Notes under the pieces: generated by a model
Told to the model about the DNA's origin: nothing
Seen by the model: the letters and a program-made list of their open reading frames with translations, nothing else
Databases searched by the model: none
Made by a program: the position numbers and the translations under genes
Source: Pseudomonadota bacterium
Lineage (GTDB): Bacteria; Desulfobacterota; Desulfarculia; Adiutricales; JAGVGV01
Length of the DNA stretch: 32,393 bases
NCBI GenBank assembly: GCA_018830135.1
Contig: JAHJTB010000312.1
Location: 1 to 32,393 of the forward strand
Reading direction: 5' to 3'
Shown: in pieces, positions 16,054-26,370 of the stretch
Layout: each line of letters begins with the position of its first letter
How positions within the stretch are numbered: the stretch's first letter is position 1

Positions 16054-16082
16054 TTGACTTGAGGCCGATCCTGATTTATGGT
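16054..16082 (+). promoter_or_regulatory. Candidate promoter for the GAF-gap operon
   Basis: TTGACT (16054-16059, five of six), 17 bases, TATGGT (16077-16082, four of six), about 85 bases ahead of the GAF gene. The region just downstream is AT-rich, unlike the rest of the window. Confidence 0.4.
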
Positions 16083-16166
16083 TTGAGATAGAATTTTCAT
16101 AATTTTTTCATCTTTTTGCTTCATGGGTTTGGATGATGGGAAGACACCTTGAAAAAGGGGGGACTC

Positions 16167-16730
16167 ATGGAAGAGAAGGGAAAAGATTATTTTGCCGCGT
16201 TGTATGAGGTGGCCCGGTTCATCAATGCTTCGCTCGAGCCGTCGGCGGTCATGCAGGAAATCGTCAAATGCGTGGCCAAAACCATTCAGGCCAAAGCCTG
16301 TTCCCTTCGGCTCCTGGACTCCAAAGGCCAGAAACTGTTCTGGGGTGCCTCCTATGGGCTTTCCAAAGGATACATCCGCAAGGGCACGGTTCTGGTCAAG
16401 GAAAGTGGGCTGGACCAGAAGGCCTTGGCCGGCCAGACCATTTACATTCGCGATGCCCAGACCGACAAGCTGTTTCAATATCGCGGCAAGGCCAAGACCG
16501 AGGGAATCAAATCCATACTGGTCGTTCCGCTTATGGTTGATAAACAGGCCGTCGGTGTTTTGCGGGTCTATTCAGGGGCGTTGCGGGACTTTGATTCCGA
16601 CGAGATCAAATTCATGGAAGCGGCGGCCAATCTGAGCGCCATTGCCCTGGAAAACGCGAGACTGCATCAGGCACTTCAGACGGATTTCGAGCTGGTTCTG
16701 GCTCACAAGTACCGTCTAGACGACAATTGA
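16167..16730 (+). CDS. Stand-alone GAF domain protein
   Basis: I chose the ATG at 16167 (187 aa), preceded by a purine-rich AAGGGGGGA, over the TTG at 16149 used by the ORF track. Nearly the whole protein is one GAF domain: helix YEVARFINASLEPSAVMQEI, core strands ACSLRLLDSKGQKLFWGASYG, helix GLDQKALAGQTIYIRDAQTD, and SILVVPLMVDKQAVGVLRVY with the closing helix AANLSAIALENARL. There is no kinase, cyclase or DNA-binding partner domain. GAF modules bind small ligands or haem, or sense redox state. The gene ends 18 bases before gap and is surely cotranscribed with it, so a sensing or regulatory role towards glycolytic flux is a reasonable but untested inference. Confidence 0.8.
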   Translation: MEEKGKDYFAALYEVARFINASLEPSAVMQEIVKCVAKTIQAKACSLRLLDSKGQKLFWGASYGLSKGYIRKGTVLVKESGLDQKALAGQTIYIRDAQTDKLFQYRGKAKTEGIKSILVVPLMVDKQAVGVLRVYSGALRDFDSDEIKFMEAAANLSAIALENARLHQALQTDFELVLAHKYRLDDN

Positions 16731-16748
16731 TAACCTTAAGGAGGTCCC

Positions 16749-17759
16749 ATGGTTCGAATCGGCATCAACGGGTTCGGTCGTATCGGCCGGCAGGTATTAA
16801 AGGCCATTATGGAAAGACACCCCAAAACGCTTCAGGTCGTCGCCGTCAACGATCTGACCGACGTGGAAACGAACGCGCATATGTTCAAGTACGACACCAA
16901 CTATCGTCGTTTCCCCGGCAAGGTCGCGGCCAAAAAGGACGGCTTCCTCATCAACGACCAGACCATCAAAAACTTCAGTTTCCGCAATCCCGCGGAAATT
17001 CCCTGGGGGGATGTCGGGGTGGAAATTGTGGTCGAGTCCACAGGGCTTTTCCGGACCGGACCGCAGGCCAAGGCCCATCTTCAGGCCGGAGCCAAGAAAG
17101 TCATCATTTCCGCCCCGGCCAAGGAAGAAGACATTACCGTGGTCATGGGCGTCAATCACCGTTCCTATAATCCCAAGAAGCACCACATCATCTCCAACGC
17201 CTCGTGCACCACCAACTGTCTGGCCCCGCCGGCCATGGTCGTCCACAAGACCTTTGGCATCGAAAAGGCCCTGATGACCACGGTTCACTCGTACACCAAC
17301 GACCAGCGCATCCTGGACCTTCAGCACAAAGACCTGCGCCGGTCCCGGGCCGCGGCCATGAACATCATCCCCACCACCACCGGCGCGGCCAAAGCCGTAG
17401 CGCTGGTGGTACCGGACCTGGCCGGACGGTTCGACGGCTATTCCCTGCGGGTACCGACTTCGACCGTTTCCGTGGTCGATTTCGTGGCTACGCTGAAAAA
17501 CAAGACCGACACCGACGGGTTGCACGCCGCTCTCCGCAAGGCCGCCAGGACGTCCCTCAAGGGCATCATGGCTTGCGAAGACGAGCCGCTGGTCTCCAGC
17601 GACTATATCGGAAACCCGTATTCCTCCATCATCGACATTCCTTTCACCCAGGTGTTGGGCGGCAATATGGCCAAAGTCGTGACTTGGTACGACAACGAGT
17701 GGGGCTATTCCTGTCGAGTGGCCGACCTGGCCGATTTCATGGCCTCAAAAGGTCTTTAA
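16749..17759 (+). CDS. gap: Type I glyceraldehyde-3-phosphate dehydrogenase
   Basis: 336 aa, full length. It catalyses the reversible NAD-linked oxidation and phosphorylation of glyceraldehyde-3-phosphate to 1,3-bisphosphoglycerate in cytoplasmic glycolysis and gluconeogenesis. Visible: Rossmann [18 protein letters not shown] with an acidic residue favouring NAD+, the active-site [10 protein letters not shown] with C153, the catalytic His in [36 protein letters not shown], and the C-terminal [15 protein letters not shown]. The start is supported by a very strong AAGGAGG four bases upstream of the ATG. A GAF gene precedes it and a strong intrinsic terminator follows, so the two form a bicistronic unit. 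Confidence 0.97.
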   Translation: MVRIGINGFGRIGRQVLKAIMERHPKTLQVVAVNDLTDVETNAHMFKYDTNYRRFPGKVAAKKDGFLINDQTIKNFSFRNPAEIPWGDVGVEIVVESTGLFRTGPQAKAHLQAGAKKVIISAPAKEEDITVVMGVNHRSYNPKKHHIISNASCTTNCLAPPAMVVHKTFGIEKALMTTVHSYTNDQRILDLQHKDLRRSRAAAMNIIPTTTGAAKAVALVVPDLAGRFDGYSLRVPTSTVSVVDFVATLKNKTDTDGLHAALRKAARTSLKGIMACEDEPLVSSDYIGNPYSSIIDIPFTQVLGGNMAKVVTWYDNEWGYSCRVADLADFMASKGL

Positions 17760-17771
17760 TCCGATGGCCAT

Positions 17772-17806
17772 GGACCGGGGCGGGACGATGCCGCCCCGGT
17801 CCTTTT
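17772..17806 (+). terminator. Rho-independent terminator after gap
   Basis: A perfect 12-bp stem, GGACCGGGGCGG / CCGCCCCGGTCC, with a seven-base loop (GACGATG), followed directly by TTTTCTC. It begins 12 bases after the gap stop codon and closes the GAF-gap transcript. Confidence 0.92.
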
Positions 17807-17906
17807 CTCGTCGTCCCGGCCCCGACTCGCCCTATTCAGGAACATGATTCATCCATTCCTCGACCCAGGCCGTCCAGGCATCCGGCCCCTCCAGGGAGGT
17901 CCGACC

Positions 17907-18419
17907 ATGCGTAAATCGGGTTCATTGATTTTTCTGTGCTGCTGCCTCATCACGCTCTTCGGTTTCACCGGCTGCGTCCAGCCCGCGCCCAAACCGGTTC
18001 AACCGCCTCCCCCGGCGCCGGCCTCGTTTGCCACGACGATCATCGTACCGGCCAAGGCCGGCGTTTCGATCGGCGGCGTGACGGCCAGCCCTTTTACCAG
18101 CGCGGTCGGCAACAATATGCCCTCCGACCTGCTGCGTGACATCAACGAGCGCGTGGCCGCCCGGATTCAGACCGAACGGTGGACGGCATCCGGCGGTCTG
18201 AAGGTTAATCTGACCGGGCAGGTGATCCATATCGGAGGCGCTCCCTGCTGCCCAGAAATCGTGGTTCGGGTTGAACTGACCGACACGACCTCGGGTCAGA
18301 CCCTGGTCCTGGCCAACGTGGCCGGCCAGGCCCCGGCCCGGGCGGAATTGAACGCAGCGGCCGAACAGATCGCGCCCGGAGTCATGCAACTGTTCGAAAC
18401 CTTCCGGACGGCTCCTTGA
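17907..18419 (+). CDS. Small lipoprotein, hypothetical
   Basis: The ATG at 17907 has AGGGAGGT upstream and is preferred over the ORF-track start at 17844; the product is 170 aa. It has a short basic start (MRKSG), a hydrophobic core and a lipobox FGFTGC, giving lipidated C23, then a Pro-rich linker (PAPKPVQPPPPAPAS). It is therefore an envelope lipoprotein. The mature part alternates strands (GLKVNLTGQVIHIGG, EIVVRVELTDTTSGQTLVLA) and has a CC pair in GAPCCPE. I do not recognise the family. It stands alone between the gap terminator and gmhB. Confidence 0.75.
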   Translation: MRKSGSLIFLCCCLITLFGFTGCVQPAPKPVQPPPPAPASFATTIIVPAKAGVSIGGVTASPFTSAVGNNMPSDLLRDINERVAARIQTERWTASGGLKVNLTGQVIHIGGAPCCPEIVVRVELTDTTSGQTLVLANVAGQAPARAELNAAAEQIAPGVMQLFETFRTAP

Positions 18420-18619
18420 AACCCGACCGATTCGGTCCGCGTTTCCCCATGGCCGTTCCGCCTGGGAGTTGAAACAAGACTCCCCGGTCTCTTGTTATTC
18501 GCCCTTGTGACGCCGATATATTGAAACGACGTCCAATTTGAACCGCTTTGATCGCCCCGGCTATCGAAGCCTCTCGATGGCCGTTACGCCGGTTCAGGAC
18601 AGCGAGGAGCCCCCGGATC

Positions 18620-19183
18620 ATGCCGGACACACCCAAGCGGTACGCCATTTTGGATCGCGACGGGACCATCAACGTGGAAAAGTCCTATCTCTCCGACCCG
18701 GAACAACTCGAGCTTCTCCCCGGGGCGGTCGCGGCCCTTCACCGGTTGAGGCGGCTGGGGCTGGGCCTGATCGTCGTCACCAACCAGTCCGGCGTCGGCC
18801 GCGGCCTCTTTTCCATGGAGGACGTCGAGGCGGTTCATTCCCGGCTGGAAGCCATGCTTCGGGCCGAAGGACTGATTCTGGACGCCATTTACGTCTGCCC
18901 CCATCATCCCGAAGCCGGGTGTGCCTGCCGGAAGCCGGCCACCGGACTGGTCGAACGGGCGGCCCTGGATTTCGGCTTCAACCCGGCCGATTGTTTCGTC
19001 ATCGGAGACCACCGCGTGGACGTGGACCTGGGCCGTGCCGTAGGGGCAACGACCTTTCTCCTGCGGACCGGACACGGGGGCTCATTTGAAAACGATCCGG
19101 CCCTGCACCCGGATTTCGTAGCCGACGACCTGGCCGCCGCGGCCGAATCGATAGCGGTACTAATGGGGCTGGAGCGAGGGTGA
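18620..19183 (+). CDS. gmhB: D-glycero-beta-D-manno-heptose-1,7-bisphosphate 7-phosphatase
   Basis: 187 aa from the ATG at 18620, with GAGGAG ten bases upstream; the ORF-track start at 18548 is upstream of it. This is a HAD phosphatase of the HisB/GmhB branch: motif I LDRDGTIN (nucleophile D12, acid D14), YLSDPEQLELLPGA, motif II VVTNQSGVGRG, the zinc-binding loop CPHHPEAGCACRKP, and FVIGDHRVDVDLGRAVG as motif IV. GmhB removes the 7-phosphate in the ADP-L-glycero-D-manno-heptose pathway for lipopolysaccharide inner core. This implies a Gram-negative envelope. The usual Asp-rich GDxxxD is written GDHRVD here, still with the second Asp. Other heptose genes are not in the window. Confidence 0.88.
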   Translation: MPDTPKRYAILDRDGTINVEKSYLSDPEQLELLPGAVAALHRLRRLGLGLIVVTNQSGVGRGLFSMEDVEAVHSRLEAMLRAEGLILDAIYVCPHHPEAGCACRKPATGLVERAALDFGFNPADCFVIGDHRVDVDLGRAVGATTFLLRTGHGGSFENDPALHPDFVADDLAAAAESIAVLMGLERG

Positions 19184-19520
19184 AACGACGGGCCGTACCG
19201 GGTATTCCAATTCGTCGTCATTCGTGATATGGAAAGATTCAGGGCAAACTCCACGAACTCAGTTGTTGTTTTTTATTTCCATTGCACCGACAGGAAGTTT
19301 TTCAGCCCGGTGTTATGATCAGTATCTCGTTCCGGTCCGCTCGAAGGCGGACCATCATGGGGGCATGAGAGAGAAACAGGGGGCTCCCGCCACCTTGCGG
19401 GAACCTGTTGCGTGGGATAATATAACCGAAGATCATGCTGGTCCGCCGGAGTTTGTCGTTTGATTCATCGACGCTTCTCCGAAGGACATTTTTGCTGAGT
19501 AATCGTGAAAGACCAAGATA
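19184..19520. other. Intergenic leader region of the hybrid kinase gene
   Basis: 337 bases without a convincing reading frame. It contains two inverted repeats (19334-19353, GGTCCGC-TCGAAG-GCGGACC, perfect; and 19382-19405, GGCTCCCGC-CACCTT-GCGGGAACC, one mismatch) and a GATAAT (19416-19421) lacking a well-spaced -35. Neither hairpin has a T-run. They may be protein-binding sites or leader RNA structure. Confidence 0.45.
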
Positions 19521-22500
19521 ATGGCAATCAAGAAGGGGCAGGCCATAATTCTTATCCTCGCCAAGGACTCGACAACCGGATCGGAATACCAGGACCGCCT
19601 GGGGCGGCTGGGACACCAGACCGTTTCGCTAGTCATCTTCGGAGAACGAGCTTTTCAGGAGATTGAAAAAGCTCGCCCGGACCTGATCCTGATCGACATC
19701 TCTCCGGATCATGAATCCAAGGCGACGGACATGGTGAAGACAATCCGAAACCGTCTCGACGTTCCGATCATCCTCGTGACCGACACCGTACAAGACGGAG
19801 AAACCCGACGTCTCGAATCCGGCCCGTTACTCGAAATCGTCAGCAGATCGATTCAAGACCGTGAACTGTCGTTATCAATCGACGCGGTTCTGAAGAAGGG
19901 TGCTTCGGATACAAAAACCGATTACTACGAAAAGCGAAAACGGTTCGACACCGAGGCCAAATACCGATCGCTCATCCAGCTTTCCAAGGACGCCATTGTG
20001 GTTTCCACGCCCAAGGGGGAAATCCTGGAGGTGAATCGCGCCGCCCTGGACCTCTTCGGCTTCAGCCGTTCCGACTCGATATCGGCCCAGAATACCGGGA
20101 ACTATTGGATCGATCCGGAGCAACATCGCCTTTTCCTGAAAAACCTGACTGAAACGGGCCATTACACGAATTACGAAGCCCGGCTTCGGGGCAAGGACGG
20201 TCGGGAGGTCGATGTCCTGGGTTCGGCCATTCTGCTCAGGCTCGCTGAAGGTCAACCGATCATCATCAACACGATGCATGACATCACCGAACGCAAGCGA
20301 AACGAGGAAAAACTTCAGAGCCTGGCCGCGGTCGTCCAATCTTCGTACGACGGAATCATCTCCCTGACCCCGGAAGGCGTCATCGACAGTTGGAACCGGG
20401 GCGCGTCATTGATATTCGGGTATTTGGAGGCGGAAGTTTCCGGCCGTCCCTTTACCGACCTGCTCGGGCCGGAACGGCGTGAGGAATTCCGGGTGCTGAT
20501 CGCAAGACTCCGTCAAGGCGAACGCATCGAACCACACGAAATCGCCGCCCAAAGGAAAGACGGTTCAGCGGTCAACGTATCGATGACCATTTCGCCGATC
20601 CTCGATCAGACCGGCCGGATGATCGGCGTCTCGACCATTGCCCGGGACATGACCGAGTTCAACCAGATACTGGCCATGGTCCGGACCCATGAAAAAAGCC
20701 TGCGCATCATCTCGGAAAGCAGCCACTATATTCTGCACCAGGTCGATCAGAGCGGCGTCCTGACGTATTGTTCTCCTTCCGCGGAACGAATTCTGGGGTA
20801 TGCGCCAGAGGAAATGACCGGGAGACCGTTTTTCGATTTCATGCCGGATCACGCACATGGCCAGGCGACTAACACGTTTGTTAGGGCAATATCCGGAGAA
20901 ACTCTGCTGGTCAGGGAGACGGAACTGCGAACCAAGGACGGTCGGGTCGTTCCGGTTGAAATCAACCTGTTTCCGATGCTGATCGACGACCGAGTCGTCG
21001 GTATCCAGGGAATCAGCCGGGACCTGACCTCCCGCCGGCTAGCCGAACAGTCCATCCGGGACAGCGAACGCCGCTTGCGGGACATATTCAACGCGGCGCA
21101 GAACGTGTCGTTCATCATGGTCGAACTGGCCGCCAAGGACCCCCGGGTATTGGAGTTCAGTCCGGGTGCGGAACGGATTTTCGGGTATACCCGCGAAGAA
21201 ATGATCGGTCAGCCCGTGGCCCGATTGCATCTGCCGCAGGACGCGGCCCGATTTCCCGGGCTATTTGAAGACCTGATCCGGGAAGGGTCGGGAATCAACG
21301 GCGAAATGATCATGGTCCGCAAGTCCGGAGAACGCTTTCCGGCTTTGTTGACGACCTATCCGGTCTTCGACGATGAAGGCCGGATGAAATCGTGTATTGG
21401 CGTGGCCATTGACATCTCGGACCTGAAAAAAGCGGAAGAGGAACTTCGGGCCAGCGAAGAAAAGTACCGGATGATCGTGGACAACGCCAACACCCCGATC
21501 ATGTACCTGGACCGGGAATGCAATCTTCTGTTCATCAACCAGATGGGTGCAATGGGGCTGAACAGCCGCCCCGAGGACCTTGTGGGCAGGTCTTTGGCCA
21601 GGATCGTCCCGGAAATGTACCCGATCACCTTGGAACGCGTGACCCGGGTCATGGATACAGGCCTGGGTGAGAGTTTTGAAGACATGGTCCCGCTGCCCAC
21701 GGGTTCCGGCTGGTACGTCACGAGTTTCGTGCCGGTTCGAAACTCGCGGGGGAAGGTCTTCGGGGTCCAGATGATCGCCCATGACATCACGGACCGCAAA
21801 CGGGCGGAAGACCGGCTGAGCCATGTCTCCCGGCTCAATGCCGCCCTGGCGACGTTATCCAATCTTCTGGTGAGCGGCTCCTATACGTTTCGTGAAATCG
21901 CGGGCGAAGTCTGCCGGACGGCCATGAAACTGACGGACAGCCGCCACGGGTATGTTTCGACCGTGGAATCCGATACGTTGACCAACGTGGGCCATACGCT
22001 TCAGAGCATTACCGGGGGCGAGTGCATGGCGCCCGAGTTGGACGCGGGCCAGGTGTTTTCAGCGGGTCAGGACGGCCGGTACGGCGGCCTGTGGGGGCAC
22101 AGCCTGAACACGGGGGAAGCCTTTTATACGGAACTTCCGGCCGATCATCCGGCCGCGGCGGGCCTTCCTGAAGGTCACATCCCGCTCGATCGCTTTCTAA
22201 GCGTACCCGCGATCATCGAAGGCCGCCTGGTCGGTCAGATCGCCCTGGCCAACGCGGACATACCATATACGGACGACGACCTCGACGCGGTCCAACGCCT
22301 GGCCCGGATTTATTCCATGGCCATTCAGCAGAAAAGGGACCAGGACGAGCTGGCCCGGGCCAAGAATGCGGCGGAAGCGGCCAATCGGGCCAAAGGCGAG
22401 TTCCTGGCCAACATGAGCCATGAAATCCGCACGCCCATGAACGGGATCATGGGGCTGACCGACCTGCTGCTGGAAACCCGACTGACGGACGAGCAACGGG

Positions 22501-24326
22501 AGTATCTGGACCTGGTCAAAGTTTCGGCCGAGTCCCTCCTGGGACTGCTCGGAGACATATTGGATCTTTCGAAGATCGAGGTCGGCAAAATGGAACTGGA
22601 TTCCATCCCGTTCCGGCTGCGGGATGGAATCGGCGAAGCGGTCAACTCCCTGGCCTTGCAGGCCCACAAGAAGGGCCTCGAAATGATGTGGCACGTCGAG
22701 AACAACGTGCCGGACTCTCTGGCCGGCGATCCGGGTCGGCTTCGCCAGATCGTTTTGAACCTGATGGGAAACGCCGTCAAGTTCACCTCCCGGGGCGAAG
22801 TCGTGCTTCGGGTCCGCCTCGAGGAGGGAAACGAGGACGAGGTGACGCTCCGGCTTTCCATCAGCGACACCGGCGTGGGCATTCCCAGGGAAAAGCAGGA
22901 CCTGATCATGACGCCCTTCTCCCAGGCGGACAGTTCGATCACCAGGCGCTACGGTGGGACCGGGCTGGGGCTGGCCATCTCGAAACAACTGGTCCATCTG
23001 ATGGGCGGAGATCTCTGGCTGGAGTCGGAGGAAGGACAGGGCACCACGTTTTTTTTCACGATCCGTCTAAAAAGGGCTCGGACCGTCGTGCCCGCCACAC
23101 CCCCCTTCAAACCGGAGCAGGTTCAAGGCCTGCCGGTCCTGGTCGTGGACGACAGTCCAACCAACCTGCACATCCTGAGGAAAAACCTGGAACGGTGGGC
23201 CATGGTGGTGACCACGGCCAATGACGCCTCGTCCGCGCTTCGGGCGGCGCGGGAGGCGTCGGATCGAGACCGGCCCTTCCAACTGGCCATCGTGGACGTC
23301 AACATGCCGGGCCGGAGTGGTTTTGAACTGGCGGCCGAACTGAAAAATCAGACCCAAGGGCGTTTTTTGAAAGTTATCGTCCTGACCTCGACGGGCCAGC
23401 GTGGCGACATCGCCCAATGCCGGGACCTGGGCCTGGACGCATATCTCAGGAAGCCGGTCCACGAAACACATCTGCTCAACACCATCGCCGCCGTCATGAA
23501 CCAGGAAGCGGAATGCGGGTCCGACTATTCGGCTCCGGTCACCCGTCATACTCTGCGGGAAAGCCTTTTGGGGCTTCGTATCCTCGTGGCCGAGGACAAC
23601 GAGGTCAACCGCAAGCTGGTCGAACGGCTGCTGGAAAAAAGGGGCCACCAGACGGTCATGGCCGGCACGGGCCTGGAAGCACTCGCGGCCGTCAAAAAGG
23701 AACGCTTCGACCTGGTGCTCATGGACGTCAACATGCCGGAAATGGACGGTCTGGCGGCCACCGCGGCCATCCGCGAGATGGAAGCCGGGACGGGCCGGGA
23801 ACGGGTGCCCATTCTGGCCATGACGGCCCAGGCCATGAAAGGGGACCGGGAGCGCTGCCTGGCCGCCGGCATGGACGGCTACCTGGCCAAGCCCATCAAA
23901 CGGGACGAGTTCATCGCCGCGATCGAAAATCTGCTCCGGCCGGCCGGTCCACACGAAGAGAAACCCGTGCGCCCCGCGTTCGTGGAGAAGGTTCTGGACC
24001 GAAAAAAGCTCGTTGACCTGGTCGGAGGCGATATGGGCCTGATCAAGGAGCTGGTGGTGCTATATCTGGAACGGCTGCCGAAAGTGACGTCGGAACTGCG
24101 GGAGGCGGTCGGGCGGGGGGACGCCCGGGCCGTTCAGGCCAGCGCCCACAGCCTCAAGGGCATGAGCGGCAACCTGCGGGCCGTTATGGTCGCCGAAGCC
24201 GCCTCGCGCCTGGAGCGCATGGCTGACGTGGGAAACCTGAGCAATGCGGAAGCGGGCCTGGACCATCTGGAACGCGAAATCGAACGGCTGAGACCCGTCC
24301 TGGACGAACTGGCCAACATGGCGTGA
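19521..24326 (+). CDS. Cytoplasmic hybrid sensor histidine kinase with five PAS, GAF, two receivers and HPt
   Basis: 1601 aa with no membrane segment. Order of domains (approximate residues): degenerate receiver 8-128 (keeps D59 in LILIDIS but lacks the paired acids and the Lys); PAS 148-265, 275-385, 398-508, 518-640 and 645-765; GAF 770-936; HisKA with H967 ([12 protein letters not shown]); HATPase 1065-1185 (N box [12 protein letters not shown], then DTGVGIP and [10 protein letters not shown]); receiver 1203-1325 (D1259, VDVNMPG); receiver 1350-1470 (D1402, [10 protein letters not shown]); HPt 1505-1595 (H1543, [11 protein letters not shown]). All phosphorelay residues are present, so an internal His-Asp-His relay of the BarA/EvgS kind is expected. 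Its output regulator is not adjacent. The first Lys-free receiver probably acts as a docking or regulatory module. The ATG at 19521 lacks a strong Shine-Dalgarno. Confidence 0.95.
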   Translation: MAIKKGQAIILILAKDSTTGSEYQDRLGRLGHQTVSLVIFGERAFQEIEKARPDLILIDISPDHESKATDMVKTIRNRLDVPIILVTDTVQDGETRRLESGPLLEIVSRSIQDRELSLSIDAVLKKGASDTKTDYYEKRKRFDTEAKYRSLIQLSKDAIVVSTPKGEILEVNRAALDLFGFSRSDSISAQNTGNYWIDPEQHRLFLKNLTETGHYTNYEARLRGKDGREVDVLGSAILLRLAEGQPIIINTMHDITERKRNEEKLQSLAAVVQSSYDGIISLTPEGVIDSWNRGASLIFGYLEAEVSGRPFTDLLGPERREEFRVLIARLRQGERIEPHEIAAQRKDGSAVNVSMTISPILDQTGRMIGVSTIARDMTEFNQILAMVRTHEKSLRIISESSHYILHQVDQSGVLTYCSPSAERILGYAPEEMTGRPFFDFMPDHAHGQATNTFVRAISGETLLVRETELRTKDGRVVPVEINLFPMLIDDRVVGIQGISRDLTSRRLAEQSIRDSERRLRDIFNAAQNVSFIMVELAAKDPRVLEFSPGAERIFGYTREEMIGQPVARLHLPQDAARFPGLFEDLIREGSGINGEMIMVRKSGERFPALLTTYPVFDDEGRMKSCIGVAIDISDLKKAEEELRASEEKYRMIVDNANTPIMYLDRECNLLFINQMGAMGLNSRPEDLVGRSLARIVPEMYPITLERVTRVMDTGLGESFEDMVPLPTGSGWYVTSFVPVRNSRGKVFGVQMIAHDITDRKRAEDRLSHVSRLNAALATLSNLLVSGSYTFREIAGEVCRTAMKLTDSRHGYVSTVESDTLTNVGHTLQSITGGECMAPELDAGQVFSAGQDGRYGGLWGHSLNTGEAFYTELPADHPAAAGLPEGHIPLDRFLSVPAIIEGRLVGQIALANADIPYTDDDLDAVQRLARIYSMAIQQKRDQDELARAKNAAEAANRAKGEFLANMSHEIRTPMNGIMGLTDLLLETRLTDEQREYLDLVKVSAESLLGLLGDILDLSKIEVGKMELDSIPFRLRDGIGEAVNSLALQAHKKGLEMMWHVENNVPDSLAGDPGRLRQIVLNLMGNAVKFTSRGEVVLRVRLEEGNEDEVTLRLSISDTGVGIPREKQDLIMTPFSQADSSITRRYGGTGLGLAISKQLVHLMGGDLWLESEEGQGTTFFFTIRLKRARTVVPATPPFKPEQVQGLPVLVVDDSPTNLHILRKNLERWAMVVTTANDASSALRAAREASDRDRPFQLAIVDVNMPGRSGFELAAELKNQTQGRFLKVIVLTSTGQRGDIAQCRDLGLDAYLRKPVHETHLLNTIAAVMNQEAECGSDYSAPVTRHTLRESLLGLRILVAEDNEVNRKLVERLLEKRGHQTVMAGTGLEALAAVKKERFDLVLMDVNMPEMDGLAATAAIREMEAGTGRERVPILAMTAQAMKGDRERCLAAGMDGYLAKPIKRDEFIAAIENLLRPAGPHEEKPVRPAFVEKVLDRKKLVDLVGGDMGLIKELVVLYLERLPKVTSELREAVGRGDARAVQASAHSLKGMSGNLRAVMVAEAASRLERMADVGNLSNAEAGLDHLEREIERLRPVLDELANMA

Positions 24327-24334
24327 GCGATGCA

Positions 24335-25042
24335 TCAGGACCGGCCGGGGCGAATGCGGTAATTCCACCATAGCCGGAACAGATTCCTGAAACGATACAG
24401 GGCTTCATTGACCAGGTTGAACTTGCTGGGGCGGAAGTCCTCGCAGTAGACCGGGATTTCCAGGGCCCGTCCCCCCTCGCTCCGGGTGTGATAGATGAGG
24501 TCCAGGACGTAGGACGTCCCGTAATCCAGACGATCCAGGTAACGAAGGATCACTTCCCGGCGATAGGCCTTGGCCGCAATGGAGTAGTCCTCGAAGGACA
24601 GGCTGAGCAACAGGCGGGCGGTCAGAATGAAGGCCATACTGCCGGCCTTGCGCCAAAAGGCCCGTTTCTGGGAACCCATCTTCTTGGAACCGACCACGAT
24701 ATGGTAATCGTCCAACAGGGCCGCGGCCTGGGGGATGAAATCCAGGTCCACGGACAGGTCCATGTCCACGGAGACGATCCGATCGTAAGCGGCCCGATCA
24801 ACCGCCAGGGCGAAGGCGCGCCCCACTCCGCGTTCGGCCAGTTCGAAAAACCGGACCCTCGGGTCGGCCCCGGCCAGCTCCCCCCCCAGTTCCGGGGTCC
24901 GGTCGACGGACCCGTTGCTGACCAGGAGCAGTTCGTATGGCCCGCCCAACCCGTCCAGGTAGGCCTGTAGACGGGCCGTATTGTCCCGGATGATTTCAGC
25001 CTCGTTATAGACCGGAATCACGACCGTCAGACCAGTGTTCAT
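24335..25042 (-). CDS. Family 2 glycosyltransferase (GT-A fold)
   Basis: 235 aa. The N-terminus TVVIPVYNEAEIIRDNTARL is the GT2 nucleotide-sugar binding start. SNGSVDRTPEL follows, and SVDMDLSVDLDFIP carries the DxD-type metal site. SKKMGSQKRAFWRKAGS and FEDYSIAAKAYRR resemble the acceptor region of dolichyl- or undecaprenyl-phosphate-sugar synthases. There is no C-terminal membrane segment. Such enzymes move a sugar from a nucleotide donor to a lipid phosphate on the cytoplasmic side, supplying a GT-C transferase; a GT-C-like gene is two positions upstream. The start overlaps the preceding stop by four bases (ATGA). The end lies eight bases from the convergent kinase gene. Confidence 0.88.
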   Translation of the reverse strand: MNTGLTVVIPVYNEAEIIRDNTARLQAYLDGLGGPYELLLVSNGSVDRTPELGGELAGADPRVRFFELAERGVGRAFALAVDRAAYDRIVSVDMDLSVDLDFIPQAAALLDDYHIVVGSKKMGSQKRAFWRKAGSMAFILTARLLLSLSFEDYSIAAKAYRREVILRYLDRLDYGTSYVLDLIYHTRSEGGRALEIPVYCEDFRPSKFNLVNEALYRFRNLFRLWWNYRIRPGRS

Positions 25043-26370
25043 CTGAGGAACTCCCAGAGCAGCCCGAGCCGATCGAGCTGTCCCCGCCAGCCGGTTTCCA
25101 TCATGCGGCTCCGAATATAGGCCGGCCGGAGATAGAAGGAGAGGTAGGCTCGCCTGACCGCTCTGGCCAGGGTCCGTAGGTCATGTTCTCCCGCCAGACA
25201 GGCCGGAAACGGATTCACGCTCGCGGCCAGCCGGCCCAGGTCGGTCTCCGGATACGGGGCGGCGACGTGAAAGGAGACAAAGTCGGGATTCAGGTCCCTG
25301 GCCAGCAGGGTTGCGGAGCGACGATCGGCGGGGGTTTCACCCGGCAGCCCGAACAGAAAAAAGCAGGCCGTGGCCAGCCCGATCTCGCGGCACCAGGCCA
25401 TGGCCCGCCTCATCTGGTCCGGGGTCACGTTTTTCCGGGTCGTTCGCAACAGCCGTTCCGAGGCCGTTTCGATGCCGAAATGGATCAAGGCGCAACCCGA
25501 ACGCTTCATGGACTGGAGCAGTTCCGGGTCCACGGTATCGACCCGGGTCTGGCAGCACCATCTGAAATCGAGCGCCGAGTCCCTGAGCCCGCGACACAGG
25601 GCCATGGTCCGCTCACGGTCCAGGGTGAATTCCAGGTCCATGAAATAAATGTTTTTCGCACCCCAGGCGCCCACCACGGATTCGACTTCATCCAGGACGC
25701 GTTCCAGGGACTTGTACCGCACGCCCGGACCGTACATGGCCTTCAGACAGAAGCTGCATGAGTACGGACATCCCCGGGAGGTCTCCAGGACCGCCAGGCG
25801 CGGACCCAGAACTTCGTATGCATAATGGTCCGGATGGATCAGGTCATAGGCCGGGGGCGGCAGATCGTCGAGCGGCGTCCCCAGGTCTCGGGGTTCGTGA
25901 ACGATTCGGCCCGATTCCAGATAGGACAGTCCCTTCAATCCACGGGGGTCGCCCCCGGCCGATGCCAGCGCCGTCAGGGCCGTTTCGGGCTCACCCCGGA
26001 TCAAGGCCGCGGCCTCGGTCATCCTCAGCATCAACTCCGGCTCCAGGGTGCCGTGGGCTCCGGCGAGGGCGAGTGGTTTGACCCGCAGCCAGCGGACCAG
26101 CCGAACCAGGGCCCGCCAGTTGAGGTCGGGGCACTGCCAGCGGTCCAGCGGCGTGGACTGCAACACGGTCAGGTCGGCCCGGCGGACGGCTTCCACCAGA
26201 TCGGGAAGCCGGGTCCGAACGGCCCGCGCGTCGATCAGAACCGGCTCATGACCGGCGGCGCGCAAGGCGGAGGCCGCCGTCAAAAGGTCCAGAGGGGGCC
26301 AGGCCCTCCGGTAGCGCCTGGTTCCGGGACGCCCGGAAGGCCAGGCCGGATTGACAAGCAGCACCTTCAC
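25039..26370 (-). CDS. B12-binding radical SAM protein
   Basis: 443 aa. The N-terminal 1-150 is a Rossmann-like cobalamin-binding domain of the class B radical SAM type (MKVLLVNPAWPSG, PLDLLTAASALRAAGHEPVLID, AGAHGTLEPELML). No DxHxxG base-off motif is seen, as is common in this class. The radical SAM core has the [4Fe-4S] motif C201-C205-C208 in SRGCPYSCSFC, followed by FGIETASERLLRTTRKNVTP and FFLFGLPGETPADRR. Members of this class carry out methylation at unactivated carbon or phosphorus, ring rearrangements and similar reactions on lipids or natural products. The gene starts with GTG, overlapping the preceding stop by four bases. The target is unknown; position suggests the glycan or lipid made by the neighbours. 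Confidence 0.88.
   Translation of the reverse strand: MKVLLVNPAWPSGRPGTRRYRRAWPPLDLLTAASALRAAGHEPVLIDARAVRTRLPDLVEAVRRADLTVLQSTPLDRWQCPDLNWRALVRLVRWLRVKPLALAGAHGTLEPELMLRMTEAAALIRGEPETALTALASAGGDPRGLKGLSYLESGRIVHEPRDLGTPLDDLPPPAYDLIHPDHYAYEVLGPRLAVLETSRGCPYSCSFCLKAMYGPGVRYKSLERVLDEVESVVGAWGAKNIYFMDLEFTLDRERTMALCRGLRDSALDFRWCCQTRVDTVDPELLQSMKRSGCALIHFGIETASERLLRTTRKNVTPDQMRRAMAWCREIGLATACFFLFGLPGETPADRRSATLLARDLNPDFVSFHVAAPYPETDLGRLAASVNPFPACLAGEHDLRTLARAVRRAYLSFYLRPAYIRSRMMETGWRGQLDRLGLLWEFLR

Noticed and set aside
19230-19290. c-di-GMP (GEMM) riboswitch suggested by CAGGGCAAACT ahead of the hybrid kinase
   Set aside because: The conserved GACGCAAAGC-type segment and the second tetraloop-receptor helix are missing, so the match is superficial.
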